A stretch of 64,000 nucleotides of DNA from Methanosphaerula palustris E1-9c. Lineage in GTDB: Archaea > Halobacteriota > Methanomicrobia > Methanomicrobiales > Methanospirillaceae. Of the stretch, positions 36,033 through 45,909 are shown piece after piece. The first letter of the stretch is position 1, and each line of letters starts with the position of its first letter. The notes under the pieces were generated by a model. That model was not told the origin of the DNA and ran no database searches. It worked only from the letters and a program-made list of their open reading frames with translations. The translations under genes were made by a program, and so were the position numbers. The stretch is from positions 2,459,242 to 2,523,241 of the forward strand of contig NC_011832.1 in the NCBI RefSeq assembly GCF_000021965.1. The letters run 5' to 3'.

Positions 36033-37523
36033 ATGACCATGAAATGGGCACTGTTGTCTGTCTGGGATAAGACAGGGATCGTAGACCTGGCAAAGGCTCT
36101 CGTAGAGAACGGGATCAACCTCCTCTCCTCTGGTGGCACTGGGGCAGTGCTCAAGGAGGCACACATTCCCTTCACCGAGGTCTCGGCGTACACCGGCTCG
36201 CCTGAGATGATGGGCGGGCGGCTGAAGACTCTCCATCCAAAGATCCATGGCGGGCTGCTCGGCAGGCGGGGGATCGATGATGAGGTGATGGCTGAACACG
36301 GAATCGAGCTGATCGACCTGCTGGTCGTGAACCTGTACCCGTTCGAGATGATGGCAGCCAAGGCTCTGCCCCTTCCCGATCTGATCGAATACATCGACAT
36401 CGGCGGACCTGCGATGATCCGGGCTGCAGCCAAGAACTACCATGATGTCGCGGTCGTGACCGACCCGGCCGGGTATGAAAGAATCAGGGAAGCGGTGAAG
36501 CGTGGAGGTTTCACCGAGGACGAGCGGCTGGAACTGGCCAAACTGGCCTTTGCACGGACCGCAGCCTACGACGTGGCGATCAGTAACCACCTTTATGGCC
36601 TGGAAGGAGGCTTTCCACCGATCTACTCGGTTCAGTTCACGAACGGCCGGACCCTACGCTACGGTGAAAACCCGCACCAACAGGCGGCAGTCTACGGCGA
36701 ATTCGGGATCGCAGACCAGCAGCCCCTGCAGGGCAAGCAGATGTCATACAACAACTATCTTGACCTGAATGCAGCGGTGGGACTCCTCAGAGAGTTCGAC
36801 GGGCCGGCAGCAGTGATCGTCAAGCACAACAACCCGTGCGGGGTCTCGGTCGGCGAGGAGATCAGGACCGCCTACCTCACAGCACGGGAGGTCGACCCGC
36901 AGTCGGCTTATGGCTCTGTGGTCGCCCTGAACCGGGAGGTGGACGCTGCGCTCGCAGAAGATCTTTGTGGAACCTTCGTCGAGGTCGTGGCCGCCCCCTC
37001 ATTCTCACCCGGGTCGCTCGTAATCATGAAGAAGAAGGAGAATATGCGGGTGCTCGTCTTGCCGGCCCCGGCACAGGCCGACGAGGTCAGATCGATCGAT
37101 GGCGGGCTGCTGGTCCAGCGGACGCCGCCGCACTTGGAGAACTGGACGGTCGTCTCAGAGCGGGAGCCGACCGAAGAGGAGATGCAGGCCCTCAGGCTGG
37201 CATGGAAGGTCTGCAAGCATACCAAGTCGAATACGATCATCTTCGCAGACCAGACCAGAACGCTCGGGATCGGGGCTGGGCAAATGTCCAGGGTTGACTC
37301 AGCGAAGATTGCGATCGAGAAGGCCGCAGGACCGCTCAACGGTTCAGCCGTCGCATCTGACGCATTCCTGCCGTTCCCCGACACCCTTGAGGTCGCAGCA
37401 GCTGCCGGGGCGACGGCCCTGATCCAGCCGGGCGGCTCGATCCGGGATCCCCTGGTGATCGAGGCCGCCAACAAACTCAACATTGCGATGGTCTTCACCG
37501 GGACACGCTACTTCAGACATTAA
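36033..37523 (+). CDS. purH: Bifunctional AICAR formyltransferase/IMP cyclohydrolase
   Basis: A 496-residue enzyme for the last two steps of IMP synthesis. The N-terminal MGS-like cyclohydrolase domain opens KWALLSVWDKTGIVDLAKAL and includes GGRLKTLHPKIHGGLL; the formyltransferase domain has KHNNPCGVSV and SAYGSVVALNREVD, and ends in the typical RYFRH. The ATG at 36033 or the one at 36039 may be used. Many archaea use PurP/PurO instead, so this bacterial-type gene reflects lineage choice. purD lies at 43.4 kb. Confidence 0.95.
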   Translation: MTMKWALLSVWDKTGIVDLAKALVENGINLLSSGGTGAVLKEAHIPFTEVSAYTGSPEMMGGRLKTLHPKIHGGLLGRRGIDDEVMAEHGIELIDLLVVNLYPFEMMAAKALPLPDLIEYIDIGGPAMIRAAAKNYHDVAVVTDPAGYERIREAVKRGGFTEDERLELAKLAFARTAAYDVAISNHLYGLEGGFPPIYSVQFTNGRTLRYGENPHQQAAVYGEFGIADQQPLQGKQMSYNNYLDLNAAVGLLREFDGPAAVIVKHNNPCGVSVGEEIRTAYLTAREVDPQSAYGSVVALNREVDAALAEDLCGTFVEVVAAPSFSPGSLVIMKKKENMRVLVLPAPAQADEVRSIDGGLLVQRTPPHLENWTVVSEREPTEEEMQALRLAWKVCKHTKSNTIIFADQTRTLGIGAGQMSRVDSAKIAIEKAAGPLNGSAVASDAFLPFPDTLEVAAAAGATALIQPGGSIRDPLVIEAANKLNIAMVFTGTRYFRH

Positions 37524-37535
37524 AAAGAAGAGTGC

Positions 37536-37634
37536 TCAGGCGATCCTCTTCCTTGCGTCCTTTCCCGAGGCGCAGATGAAGACCTCGGTCACCTTTTTCC
37601 AAGTCTCCTTCATCTCTTCTGTAAGTACATTCAT
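37536..37634 (-). pseudogene. Short remnant resembling the N-terminus of an FMN-binding PNPOx-like protein
   Basis: A 32-codon frame with a strong ribosome-binding site (GGAGGGGG just before the ATG). The sequence LTEEMKETWKKVTEVFICAS resembles the opening of pyridoxamine-phosphate-oxidase-like flavoproteins, then stops early. It could be a real small peptide, but a truncated gene is more likely. The remainder of the gap to 37917 shows nothing recognisable. Confidence 0.35.
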
Positions 37635-37917
37635 TTCCCCCTCCACTATCCAGATCTGTCTGCCTGATGGTGATATCAAAACGCTGATCCCACATAGATG
37701 TTGTGGATGAAACCGGTCCTCCTGTCCGAGAAGGTATTGATCAAAGATGAGTGGATCTTATTACCTTTCTCCGATAATCCGACCTATCATCTTTTTCGTA
37801 AGAGTGAGGGTCATTCAGGTTTTTTCAGGCGATCTGGCAATATTTTCCGGAATAAAATAGATATGCTTAAATTCATCAAGTTCACTACATCTGCATTAAT
37901 CATAGAAGGTGTTTAGT

Positions 37918-38589
37918 ATGGACTATGGAAACATGATTTCAGATGCATTTGAGTATACGCGCGAGGCACTTGTTGGAAAATGGGTGCGATGGGTACTGCT
38001 GACGATCGTCTCGATCATTCCGATTGTGAATTTTATCTTCTTTGGATATGTAATGGAGATCTACCGGGGCACCAAGCCAGCACCTGAACTGGAGAACTGG
38101 GGCACGCTCTTTGTGGACGGCCTAAAACTCTTCATCGTCATGCTGATCTACGCCATTCCGGTGCTCGTGATCCTTGCGATCTTCGGTGGGATTAGTTTCC
38201 TCAGTATGATCGCATCAGGGAATGCGAATGCAGACCCGACCCTGATTGCAGGTGCGATCGCCTCTTTGATGGGCGGCATCCTCCTCGCCCTGATCGTCGG
38301 ATTGATTATCGCGATCATCGCAGTCATCGGTACTATCAGGTTCACCAGGACAGGATCGTTCGGAGAGGCATTCAACTTCAGCGCCATCCTTGAGACGATC
38401 GGTTCGATCGGCTGGGTGGATTACATCATCTCCCTGGTCATCCTCTTCGTCGTCTTGGCGGTCGTGCAGTTTGTACTGGGGCTCCTCATGGTCATTCCGG
38501 TTCTCGGCTGGATCATCAGTTTCTTCATCACCGCAGCAATGGTGATCTTTGAGGCCCGGTACATGACGCTGCTCTACGACAGCGCCTAA
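37918..38589 (+). CDS. DUF4013-type membrane protein, copy 1
   Basis: A 223-residue membrane protein opening MDYGNMISDAFEYTREALVG, with about five to six hydrophobic segments and a short amphipathic N-terminus. This arrangement matches the DUF4013 family of unknown function, frequent in methanogens. GAAGGTG lies seven bases before the ATG. It is about 85% identical to copy 2 by eye, and the 65 bases upstream are also conserved. Stop is followed by a T-run (38611-38617). Confidence 0.8.
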   Translation: MDYGNMISDAFEYTREALVGKWVRWVLLTIVSIIPIVNFIFFGYVMEIYRGTKPAPELENWGTLFVDGLKLFIVMLIYAIPVLVILAIFGGISFLSMIASGNANADPTLIAGAIASLMGGILLALIVGLIIAIIAVIGTIRFTRTGSFGEAFNFSAILETIGSIGWVDYIISLVILFVVLAVVQFVLGLLMVIPVLGWIISFFITAAMVIFEARYMTLLYDSA

Positions 38590-39062
38590 ACCTAAATACT
38601 AATCAATCCCTTTTTTTCAGAGAAAGAGAGAGATCAGTATCACTTTTTTCTGAGTAGTATTTTCAAGATCTGCAACATGGGTTCGCAGGTAATAAAAAGG
38701 GACGATTCATCAGTCGGTTCATCCTCCGATGCCGGTTATCTCCGCCGGGACTGGATGCAGTTCTACAAGATACACCATAAATGGCCTTTCTTCATCGATA
38801 CCTGAACGATATGAGAGGCAGGGGGAGATCAATCCGTCCGTTTGATCAACGACCTGGCGAACAACAGACCGGGTTCCAGGAAGAAGCGATAACCAGTAAA
38901 GAGTTCTGGTTACCCTTACTCGATCACATAGTATATCAGATAATCCACCAAAAATGAGTCAATTCCCATTTTTAGATTATCTGTTGATATTCTTAAAAAA
39001 CAATAGATACGCTTAAATTCATCCGGTTCACTACATCTTCATCAATCACAGAAGGTGTTAAT
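38590..39062. other. Spacer between the DUF4013 copies, with a large hairpin at 38937-38983
   Basis: No gene is seen. A T7 run at 38611-38617 probably terminates copy 1. At 38937-38983 CAGATAATC pairs with GATTATCTG, and inside it AAAAATG pairs with CATTTTT around a 10-base loop, giving a two-part stem of 9 and 7 bp. The last 60 bases (from about 39001) repeat the leader of copy 1 and should contain the promoter of copy 2. Confidence 0.6.
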
Positions 39063-39734
39063 TTGGATTACGGAAACATGATTTCAGATGCATTTGAGTA
39101 TACGCGCGAGGCGCTCGTCGGACGATGGATGCGATGGGTACTGCTGACGATCGTCTCGATCATTCCGATTGTGAACTTTATCTCCTTTGGATACGCAATG
39201 GAGATCTATCGAGGCACCAAACCGGCACCTGAACTGGAGAACTGGGGCACACTCTTCGTGGACGGCCTGAAACTCTTCATCGTCATGCTGATCTACGCCA
39301 TCCCGGTGCTTGTGATCATCGCCATCTTCGGCGGGATTGGTATCCTCAGTCTGATCGCTTCAGGGAATGCGAATGCAGACCCGACCCTGATCGCAGGGGC
39401 TATTGCCTCCCTGATGGGTGGTCTCATGCTCGCTCTGATCGTTGCCCTGATCATCAGTATTTTCGCGGCCATCGGTACAATCAGGTTCACCAGGATCGGA
39501 TCGATCGGCGAGGCCTTTAACTTCAGTGCCATCCTCGAGACGATCAGATCGATCGGCTGGGTGGACTATATCATCGCCCTAGTCATCCTCTTTATCGCTA
39601 TTGCGGTCGTGCAGTTTGTGGTGGGTCTCCTCAGTATCATCCCGATAATCGGCTGGATCATCAGTTTCTTCATTGCATCGGCTCTGGTCATCTTCCAAGC
39701 TCGATACATGACACTGATCTACGACAGCGCCTGA
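39063..39734 (+). CDS. DUF4013-type membrane protein, copy 2
   Basis: A 223-residue paralogue of the gene at 37918, same length and topology. Differences cluster in the membrane segments (for example FGGIGILSLIAS versus FGGISFLSMIAS). The start appears to be TTG (GAAGGTGTTAATTTGGATTA), where copy 1 has ATG at the same place, so translation may be weaker. Both seem functional. Confidence 0.8.
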   Translation: MDYGNMISDAFEYTREALVGRWMRWVLLTIVSIIPIVNFISFGYAMEIYRGTKPAPELENWGTLFVDGLKLFIVMLIYAIPVLVIIAIFGGIGILSLIASGNANADPTLIAGAIASLMGGLMLALIVALIISIFAAIGTIRFTRIGSIGEAFNFSAILETIRSIGWVDYIIALVILFIAIAVVQFVVGLLSIIPIIGWIISFFIASALVIFQARYMTLIYDSA

Positions 39735-39866
39735 ACCGATACCAATCCAACCCATTTTTCCAGGATCCACGATCTGATAGATTCATCCCTCCCCGACATA
39801 TCGCTGAATCCACACCAGAGGTCGAAGAGATTTAAACAGGCAACCTGTCAATCCACCTCACCAGGG

Positions 39867-40322
39867 TCACCGGCAGGAAAACTCCTTCGCAAATGCCACG
39901 GCCCGGTCCACATCCCGTTGGTCGGGTCGGCCGCGATGGATCCCACCGATCACTCCGAAGATCGCATAGGTGTCGTACCTAGCAGAACAGAACTCCCCAC
40001 AGACCGGCACTCCATGATTAGCCAGAGCCACCTTCAGAGCCCTGTGCCACCGCTTCGATAGGAGCGGAAGGCCGGCGGTCGAGAAGATAAATGCCCGCTG
40101 ACCAGATGCCAGCTGCATTCGCTCGGCGAGTTTGATCAGTGACTGGTGGTGTTTCCCGAAATAGATACCCGACCCAAATCCGATCAGATCAGATCCCTCC
40201 AGATCCTGCGGCTTCACCTGCCCGATCTCTCTGCACTCGGCGTACAACTCCGTGGCCAGCGCCTCTGCGATCACCCTGGTGTTGCCATGGTGCATGGACT
40301 GATAGACGATCAGCACCTTCAT
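39867..40322 (-). CDS. Flavodoxin-like protein
   Basis: A 151-residue FMN-binding electron carrier. The phosphate-binding loop is seen at the N-terminus (IVYQSMHHGNTRVIAEALA), followed by GSDLIGFGSGIYFGKHH, and FIFSTAGLPLLSKRWHRAL. The central cysteine in PVCGEFCSARYD is typical of archaeal short flavodoxins. It stands alone, convergent with the DUF4013 gene. Confidence 0.87.
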   Translation of the reverse strand: MKVLIVYQSMHHGNTRVIAEALATELYAECREIGQVKPQDLEGSDLIGFGSGIYFGKHHQSLIKLAERMQLASGQRAFIFSTAGLPLLSKRWHRALKVALANHGVPVCGEFCSARYDTYAIFGVIGGIHRGRPDQRDVDRAVAFAKEFSCR

Positions 40323-40399
40323 GATGATTCCCCGATGCCCTAACGACCTGCAGAGCCACCGCTTCTGATCAGATGGATGGGAAATGCTTTCGGATTATA

Positions 40400-40419
40400 C
40401 TATCTCTTCGAAAAGATAG
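40400..40419. promoter_or_regulatory. Imperfect palindrome between flavodoxin and glycosyltransferase genes
   Basis: CTATCTCTTCGAAAAGATAG is a 20-bp palindrome with one mismatched pair, 29 bases before the glycosyltransferase ATG, next to a TATA-like GGATTATAC. A regulator site or a leader hairpin are both possible. Confidence 0.35.
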
Positions 40420-40447
40420 ATGAGCCTGCAGATGAGATAGTACTGCC

Positions 40448-41488
40448 ATGCGAGATGAACCTGCAGTCTCGATCGTACTGGTAAACTGGAACGGCTGGAA
40501 GGACACCGTGGAGTGTCTGACCTCCCTCTCTCGCCTGCAGTACCACAGGATCCAGATCGTGATCGTAGACAATGGGTCGACCGATGGCTCAGTGGAGAAG
40601 ATCGGTGATTACTGTCAGGGTCGTCTCAACGTCACCTCCCCGTTCTTCCCGGACCAGCCGGCAGTAGTAGCAGTCTCATTCTCTCTACTGACTGCAGAAG
40701 AGGCCAGGTCGACCGGAGCCGTAAACGCCGAAACGGGCACGGTCACCGTCATCACCAACCAGAGGAACCTCGGATTCGCCGAGGCGAACAATCAGGGGAC
40801 CCGGTTCGCTCTTCGGGCGTTCGAGTCCGATTATGTCCTCTTTCTGAACAACGACACCATTGTGGACCCCGGATTCCTCACCGCATTCATTGCGGTCGCC
40901 AAAGAGGATCCGTCGATCGGGTTCCTCGGCCCCAAGACCTGCTACTATGACTACCAGGGGCGACGGGATGTGATCAACTTCGCTGGTGGGGAACTGAGTC
41001 TCCTCACCGGGAACACCGTGCACATCGGCCAGAACCAGCCGGACCAGGGGCAGTTCGACACCCAGAGGACCGTCGACTATGTCGAGGGGTCCTGCCTTCT
41101 GGCCCGTTCCTCGATGCTCCGGCAGATCGGTCTCCTCGACCCCGGCTACTTCGTCTACTATGAGGAGAACGACCTTGTTATGCGGGGGAGAGAAGCAGGA
41201 TTCTCGGCCGTCTATGTCCCGACAGCGGTGATCTGGCACAAGGTCTCGGCCTCCTCCAAGAAGACCCCTATCAAGACCTACTACATGGCCAGGAATCGAT
41301 TTTGGTTCATGAAGCGGCATGCCGGGTGGCATTATCCGCTCTTTCTGATCGTCTTCTTCCTCAGTTCATTCTGGCTCTCGACCGGGATCCATCTCCTCTA
41401 CTACAAGAGCCCAGACGCTTTTCGGGCTTACGCACGAGGAATCAGGGACGGCCTCAGAGGACCGGCCCCTCTCCCGGAGACCCTCTAA
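40448..41488 (+). CDS. Family 2 glycosyltransferase, rhamnosyltransferase-like
   Basis: A 346-residue GT2 enzyme. The nucleotide-sugar site is seen in VSIVLVNWNGWKDT and VDNGSTDGS, the DxD-equivalent in FLNNDT, and the acceptor-side EEND in YYEENDLVMRGREAGF. A C-terminal hydrophobic stretch (HYPLFLIVFFLSSFWLSTGI) probably anchors it to the membrane. An extra 40-residue insertion after GRLNV is unusual. It likely acts in glycan or S-layer glycosylation; no other glycan genes are adjacent. Confidence 0.85.
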   Translation: MRDEPAVSIVLVNWNGWKDTVECLTSLSRLQYHRIQIVIVDNGSTDGSVEKIGDYCQGRLNVTSPFFPDQPAVVAVSFSLLTAEEARSTGAVNAETGTVTVITNQRNLGFAEANNQGTRFALRAFESDYVLFLNNDTIVDPGFLTAFIAVAKEDPSIGFLGPKTCYYDYQGRRDVINFAGGELSLLTGNTVHIGQNQPDQGQFDTQRTVDYVEGSCLLARSSMLRQIGLLDPGYFVYYEENDLVMRGREAGFSAVYVPTAVIWHKVSASSKKTPIKTYYMARNRFWFMKRHAGWHYPLFLIVFFLSSFWLSTGIHLLYYKSPDAFRAYARGIRDGLRGPAPLPETL

Positions 41489-41560
41489 CGAGATCTGAAA
41501 AAGATGACTCCGTCGACAAGGAGAAAGAAGGTCTCCTGACAACACAATGAACCGATCGAG

Positions 41561-42375
41561 TCAGTTACGTCTGATAGCTTCGACCTCCAGGCGCATCATA
41601 CCGATATGGATCGCCCCGTCTTGATCGGGCGGATACATCCGGAGATACTGACCGATGAACGCCTCGATGAAACCCGGTCGCTCATCCTCAGGCAGCCGCA
41701 CCAGCTACGGAAGCCAGGTGGTGCGGATCCAGCCGGCGAACGCCACCCGGTCGGGATAGCCCATGTCCTTCGGGATCAGTTCCACCCGAACCGGCTCAAG
41801 TCCGGCTTCTGTCAGCCATTGACGGTACTCTTCTGGATCAAAAAAACCGTAGGAGAAGGAGAACCCATCATAATATCCACACCAAAGAGGGTTCTTCACC
41901 AAGATCGCCAGGACCTCAAAGACCTGGGCTGCATTTCCCTTGCCGCCCATCTGGGCGATCAGCCTGCCGCCCGGACGAAGGCTGCGGGCAATCCCCGCCA
42001 GCACAGAACAGTGATCCGGGATCCTGTGGAGGGCGGCGTTCGAGAAGACCAGGTCGAACTCCTCACAGAATTCAAGAGACCTGGCATCCATCTGAGAAAA
42101 GGTGAGGTTTTGATGGATACCGGGGAGGAAATTATCCGTTGCAAACCGGATCATATCAGGAGAACTGTCGATCCCGGTGACCAAACCCTTCGGCACGCTC
42201 GCTGCAATCGCTGCCGTCACCTTCCCGTCCCCACACCCGATATCGAGCACCAGAACTCCTCGGAGAGCCTGAGCTTTCCGATCAGTTCCTCTGCCCATCA
42301 CTGCTGGGACGGGGAATTCCGATTATAATCGGCCGCATTCCAGGTAAACAATGGCCTCTGATCTAATGGTTCCAT
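41561..42375 (-). pseudogene. Broken class I SAM methyltransferase gene (trans-aconitate methyltransferase-like)
   Basis: Starts at 42375 with MEPLDQRPLFTWNAADYNRN, then an in-frame TGA after SPSQQ, continued similarity (WAEELIGKL), a one-base frameshift, the SAM motif VLVLDIGCGDGKV, the body with LHRIPDHCSVLAGIARSLRP, and finally a TAG after WIRTTWLP followed by 50 more codons of family-like sequence (LVRLPEDERPGFIEAFIGQY) to 41561. Three lesions make it a pseudogene. The middle (41705-42301) is still open. Confidence 0.8.
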
Positions 42376-42516
42376 GATGACACCTTCAGGAATAGATAAG
42401 ACCATGAAGTTGTTACGTGCTTCTCCAACACAGACTCCGATCTATAACAGGAGAGAAGAGAGACTGAACTGATACGAAGAGAAAAAATGAAAAAATGATA
42501 CCCAGATCTGGATCGA

Positions 42517-43428
42517 TCAGGTCCGGAGGAGGTTGACCAGCACTGCCTTCTGGACATGTAGCCGGTTCTCGGCCTCGTCCCAGACGGCGGAATGCGGCCC
42601 GTCCAGCACCTCATCGGTGATCTCCTGACCGCGGTGCGCAGGCAGGCAGTGCATCACGATCGCGTCAGGGTCCGCCTTCTTCAGCAGTGCCTCGTCGACC
42701 GTGTAGCCAGCGAAGGCCTTCACCCGCTGGGCCTGTTGGGTCTCATCACCCATAGAGATCCAGGTGTCGGTGAAGATCACCTCGGCGTCCTTCACCGCCT
42801 CCTCGGGCGAGTTGAAGACCGTCACTTTACCGCCGACGGTTCTCCCCCGCTCCACAACCGCAGGATCAGGGCGATAGCCGTCAGGGGTGGCGACCCGGAG
42901 GTCCATCCCGGTCAGTCCGGATGCCAGGATCAGCGAATTGCAGACATTGTTTCCATCCCCGACCCAGGCCACCCGGATATCCTCGGTCGAACCGAAGTAC
43001 TCCCGAATCGTGAAGATGTCGGCCAGCAGCTGACAGGGGTGCTCTTTATCCGAGAGTCCGTTGATCACCGGGATCGTCGAGTGGGCGGCGAATTCCGTGA
43101 TCGTGCTGTGCAGGAACGCCCGGATCATCACGCCTGAGGCATACCGCGATATCACACGAGCCGTGTCCCGGACCTCCTCACCGCGGCCGAGCTGCATATC
43201 CTTGTGATTCAGGTGCAGGGCGTGGCCGCCGAGATCGTTCATACCGACCTCGAACGAGATCCTGGTCCTGGTCGATGGCTTCTCAAAGATCATCGCCAGA
43301 TTCTTCCCGGCCAACACCGGGTGTTCCTTCCCTTCCTTCCGCAACGTCTTCAGTGTCGCTGCATCCTGCATTATCTGCTCAAGGTCCTCTGCCTTGAGAT
43401 CAAGGATTGAGATAAGGTCTCTCTTCAT
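42517..43428 (-). CDS. argF: Ornithine carbamoyltransferase
   Basis: A 303-residue enzyme making citrulline from ornithine and carbamoyl phosphate. The carbamoyl-phosphate motif STRTR is in [14 protein letters not shown], with HPCQLLAD and the ornithine-side HCLPAHRG. The start [11 protein letters not shown] at 43428 overlaps the purD stop as ATGA and replaces a longer open frame. It complements carAB and argG at 5-10 kb. Confidence 0.95.
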   Translation of the reverse strand: MKRDLISILDLKAEDLEQIMQDAATLKTLRKEGKEHPVLAGKNLAMIFEKPSTRTRISFEVGMNDLGGHALHLNHKDMQLGRGEEVRDTARVISRYASGVMIRAFLHSTITEFAAHSTIPVINGLSDKEHPCQLLADIFTIREYFGSTEDIRVAWVGDGNNVCNSLILASGLTGMDLRVATPDGYRPDPAVVERGRTVGGKVTVFNSPEEAVKDAEVIFTDTWISMGDETQQAQRVKAFAGYTVDEALLKKADPDAIVMHCLPAHRGQEITDEVLDGPHSAVWDEAENRLHVQKAVLVNLLRT

Positions 43429-44711
43429 CGAATATCCCTCATATGGGCGCATCGCCGGGCCAGCAGCCCGTCAGTGCCGATATCTCTTCTGTGATAGACT
43501 GGACCCTTTACTGCAGAAGCAGCCTGCTCTGCGATCCCTTCGGCCTCGGTCAGGGTTTCTCCGACCCCGACGAACGCCAGCGTCCTCGAGGAGGCTGTGC
43601 AGAGGTGCCCGTCCTGCTGATCAACATTCGCGTAGAAGAGCCGGGCATCTCCATACGCTCCGATCGTTAACGGGGCGCCAGCCTTCGGAGCGGCCGGATA
43701 GCCCTCGGGCACCAGGTACTTGCATACCGTCGCCTTCTCCTGGAATGAAACCTGCATCCGGTTCAGTGTACCGTCGGCGATCGCAAAGACGACCTCCGAC
43801 AGGTCTGATTCAAGCAGCGAGAGGACGTTCATCGCCTCAGGATCACCGAATCGGGCATTGAACTCCACAACCATCGGCCCGGTGGCCGTAGCCATGAACT
43901 GCCCGTACAGGATCCCTTTGTACGGAATCCCCTCTCCAGCCATCGCCCCGACCACCTGTTCCATGATTGAAAGGGCCGTGGCAAAGTCCTGTTCGGTGAC
44001 GAATGGGAGTCGGTGATTGGGCATCGAGTATGAACCCATCCCCCCGGTGTTGAGCCCCAGGTCCCCTTCAAGAGCCCGTTTGTGGTCCTGGACCAGCGGC
44101 ATCGGGACCAGGTGGGTCCCATCCACAAACGCCATCAGCGTGAACTCTTCGCCGAGCAGCCGCTCCTCGATGACGACCTCGCCAGCCAACTCCCGGACAT
44201 AGGCGAGCGCACCCTCCTGGTCGACCTGCTCTCCCATCACCCGGACCCCCTTGCCGCCAGTCAACCCGATCGGCTTCACGACAAGATCGCCGGGATAGTC
44301 CCTGACGAACCGGCAAGCCTCTGCGGTGTTGTGAAAGACCCGGTACCCGGGACGGCCAGGGATCCGATGTTCTTCCATCAAATCCCGACAGAAGGCCTTG
44401 TCAGTCTCAATCCGGGCAGCCGTCCGGGTCGGTCCGACCGCAGGGATGCCGGCCTCGTTCAGTTGATCCACGATACCGGCCTCGAGCGGGGCCTCCGGGC
44501 CAATCACAGCCCCATCGATCCCCTGCTCGCGGGCATACCTGACAACAGCCTCAACATCAGTTTCGCGGATCTGCTTCACCGCTGCTGCGAGATCAACAAT
44601 CCCTGGATTCAGCCGCCCCATCACTGCATGGACGGCCACCTGACTGTTGCGGGCGAGTGCCCTGGTGATTGCATGCTCCCTGCCGCCACCACCCACAACC
44701 AGTATCTTCAT
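43425..44711 (-). CDS. purD: Phosphoribosylamine-glycine ligase
   Basis: A 428-residue ATP-grasp enzyme of purine synthesis, opening [15 protein letters not shown], with [13 protein letters not shown] and the ATP-grasp region [13 protein letters not shown] and [15 protein letters not shown]. An upstream ATG at 44717 adds two residues. It is upstream of argF (overlap) and 29 bases downstream of pyrE. Confidence 0.95.
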   Translation of the reverse strand: MKILVVGGGGREHAITRALARNSQVAVHAVMGRLNPGIVDLAAAVKQIRETDVEAVVRYAREQGIDGAVIGPEAPLEAGIVDQLNEAGIPAVGPTRTAARIETDKAFCRDLMEEHRIPGRPGYRVFHNTAEACRFVRDYPGDLVVKPIGLTGGKGVRVMGEQVDQEGALAYVRELAGEVVIEERLLGEEFTLMAFVDGTHLVPMPLVQDHKRALEGDLGLNTGGMGSYSMPNHRLPFVTEQDFATALSIMEQVVGAMAGEGIPYKGILYGQFMATATGPMVVEFNARFGDPEAMNVLSLLESDLSEVVFAIADGTLNRMQVSFQEKATVCKYLVPEGYPAAPKAGAPLTIGAYGDARLFYANVDQQDGHLCTASSRTLAFVGVGETLTEAEGIAEQAASAVKGPVYHRRDIGTDGLLARRCAHMRDIR

Positions 44712-44746
44712 GACCATGTATACGAACCCACGTTAGAAAAAACTGA

Positions 44747-45265
44747 TTACAGGTGGAGGAGCTCGCTGACTCTAACCAGCGGAACCAGCCGTACCCCAAC
44801 AGCAGCCAGGGCTTCGACTGCCCCCTGCTCACGATCCACCACAGTCATCACCGTCGTCACAGTGGCACCAGCTGCCCGGAGCTGCTCGACACCGTACAGG
44901 GCCGATCCTCCGGAGGTGGTCACATCCTCGACCAGCAGCACCTTTCTACCCTTGACATCCCCGATGACCACCCCCGCCTTACCATGATCCCGGGCGGCCG
45001 ATCGAACGATCGCATACTCCTTGCCGGCAGCCAACCCGGTGGCTACGGCCAGTGGAACCCCGCCGACGGCGACCCCGGCGACGACATCAAAGGATCCCCG
45101 CTCTGAGAACTCTGTTCCAACGCGGTTCAGCAGTGCAGGATGTGTCATTGCCGTTTTGATATCGATGTAATATCTGCTGATGGCACCGGACGCGAGGATG
45201 AAATCTCCAAACTCAATGGCCTTGTAATCGATCAGCAGTTCTGTGATTGTCTTTTCATTCACCAT
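44747..45265 (-). CDS. pyrE: Orotate phosphoribosyltransferase
   Basis: A 172-residue enzyme converting orotate and PRPP to OMP. The start MVNEKTITELLIDYKAIEFG at 45265 overlaps the carS stop. The PRPP-binding loop is VLLVEDVTTSGGSA, and FILASGAISRYYIDIK is the family N-terminal substrate region. Second gene of the carS-pyrE-purD-argF series. Confidence 0.94.
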   Translation of the reverse strand: MVNEKTITELLIDYKAIEFGDFILASGAISRYYIDIKTAMTHPALLNRVGTEFSERGSFDVVAGVAVGGVPLAVATGLAAGKEYAIVRSAARDHGKAGVVIGDVKGRKVLLVEDVTTSGGSALYGVEQLRAAGATVTTVMTVVDREQGAVEALAAVGVRLVPLVRVSELLHL

Positions 45266-45780
45266 GGTACATCCTTGACTCCTATTGCATATCCAATCAG
45301 ATTCACAGCCCGGTGAAGGAGTGGGGTCAGGACCAGAATCCAGAAGATCACCGGAATGGTCAGATTGACCGCTGCGAACCCATAATCTCCAATCAGCAGC
45401 AAAAGCAACGACCCTGCGACAAGGTCGTACTGATCTGCCAGCGGCCACGCGGCACCTCGTTCCTTACCGATCCGGCGCTTCACAAAACTCTTGACCATGT
45501 CCCCTGCCAGGGCTCCGACAGCCAGCAACAGCACCGATAGCACAGTATGCCGGGGAAGCCAGACGAACACGCATGCGTCCTGCACAGAGACCTGGATCAG
45601 CCCGAGGAGGACCCCAGAAAGAATACCGAGGACCAAGCCACGCCAGGTCTTGCCGTCGCCGAGCAGCCGCCGGCCGTCAGACCATCGTCGTCCGCCATCG
45701 ATCGGAGTTCCGCCCCCAAAGAGGGCCGCTGCAGGATTCGGAAGATAGGCAGGGAGCATGAGCCAGAGCGCTGAAAGCAC
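45259..45780 (-). CDS. carS: CDP-archaeol synthase
   Basis: A membrane protein of about 170 residues that transfers CMP from CTP to digeranylgeranylglyceryl phosphate. Motifs include GGGTPIDGGR, LLGDGKTWRG and the late DQYDLVAGSLL, which characterise the DUF46/CarS family, and four to five membrane helices. The true start is unclear: GTG at 45780 or the ATG at 45759 are candidates; the frame is open to 46020 but would then overlap tes. Divergent from tes. Confidence 0.88.
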   Translation of the reverse strand: MLSALWLMLPAYLPNPAAALFGGGTPIDGGRRWSDGRRLLGDGKTWRGLVLGILSGVLLGLIQVSVQDACVFVWLPRHTVLSVLLLAVGALAGDMVKSFVKRRIGKERGAAWPLADQYDLVAGSLLLLLIGDYGFAAVNLTIPVIFWILVLTPLLHRAVNLIGYAIGVKDVPW

Positions 45781-45909
45781 TGGTATGATAAGGTAATCAA
45801 TACTAATAATTAAGACTCCCGTGTTCAGTAATAAAGCGCAGATGTAAATATTAAGGTATCGAAACGAAGAGAGTATATACTGATACAGAGAGTGCACCGG
45901 TGGACTGTT

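Noticed and set aside
35862-36590. 242-codon minus-strand frame opposite purH
   Set aside because: It covers the purH 5' half and has no recognisable domain; it is a shadow.
38937-38983. CRISPR repeat or tRNA fold
   Set aside because: The palindrome is single, without spaced repeats, and has no cloverleaf or T-loop sequence.
41561-42375. In-frame TAG and TGA read through as pyrrolysine or selenocysteine
   Set aside because: The same gene also has a frameshift, the stops are not at catalytic sites, and no pyrrolysine or selenocysteine genes or insertion element are seen.
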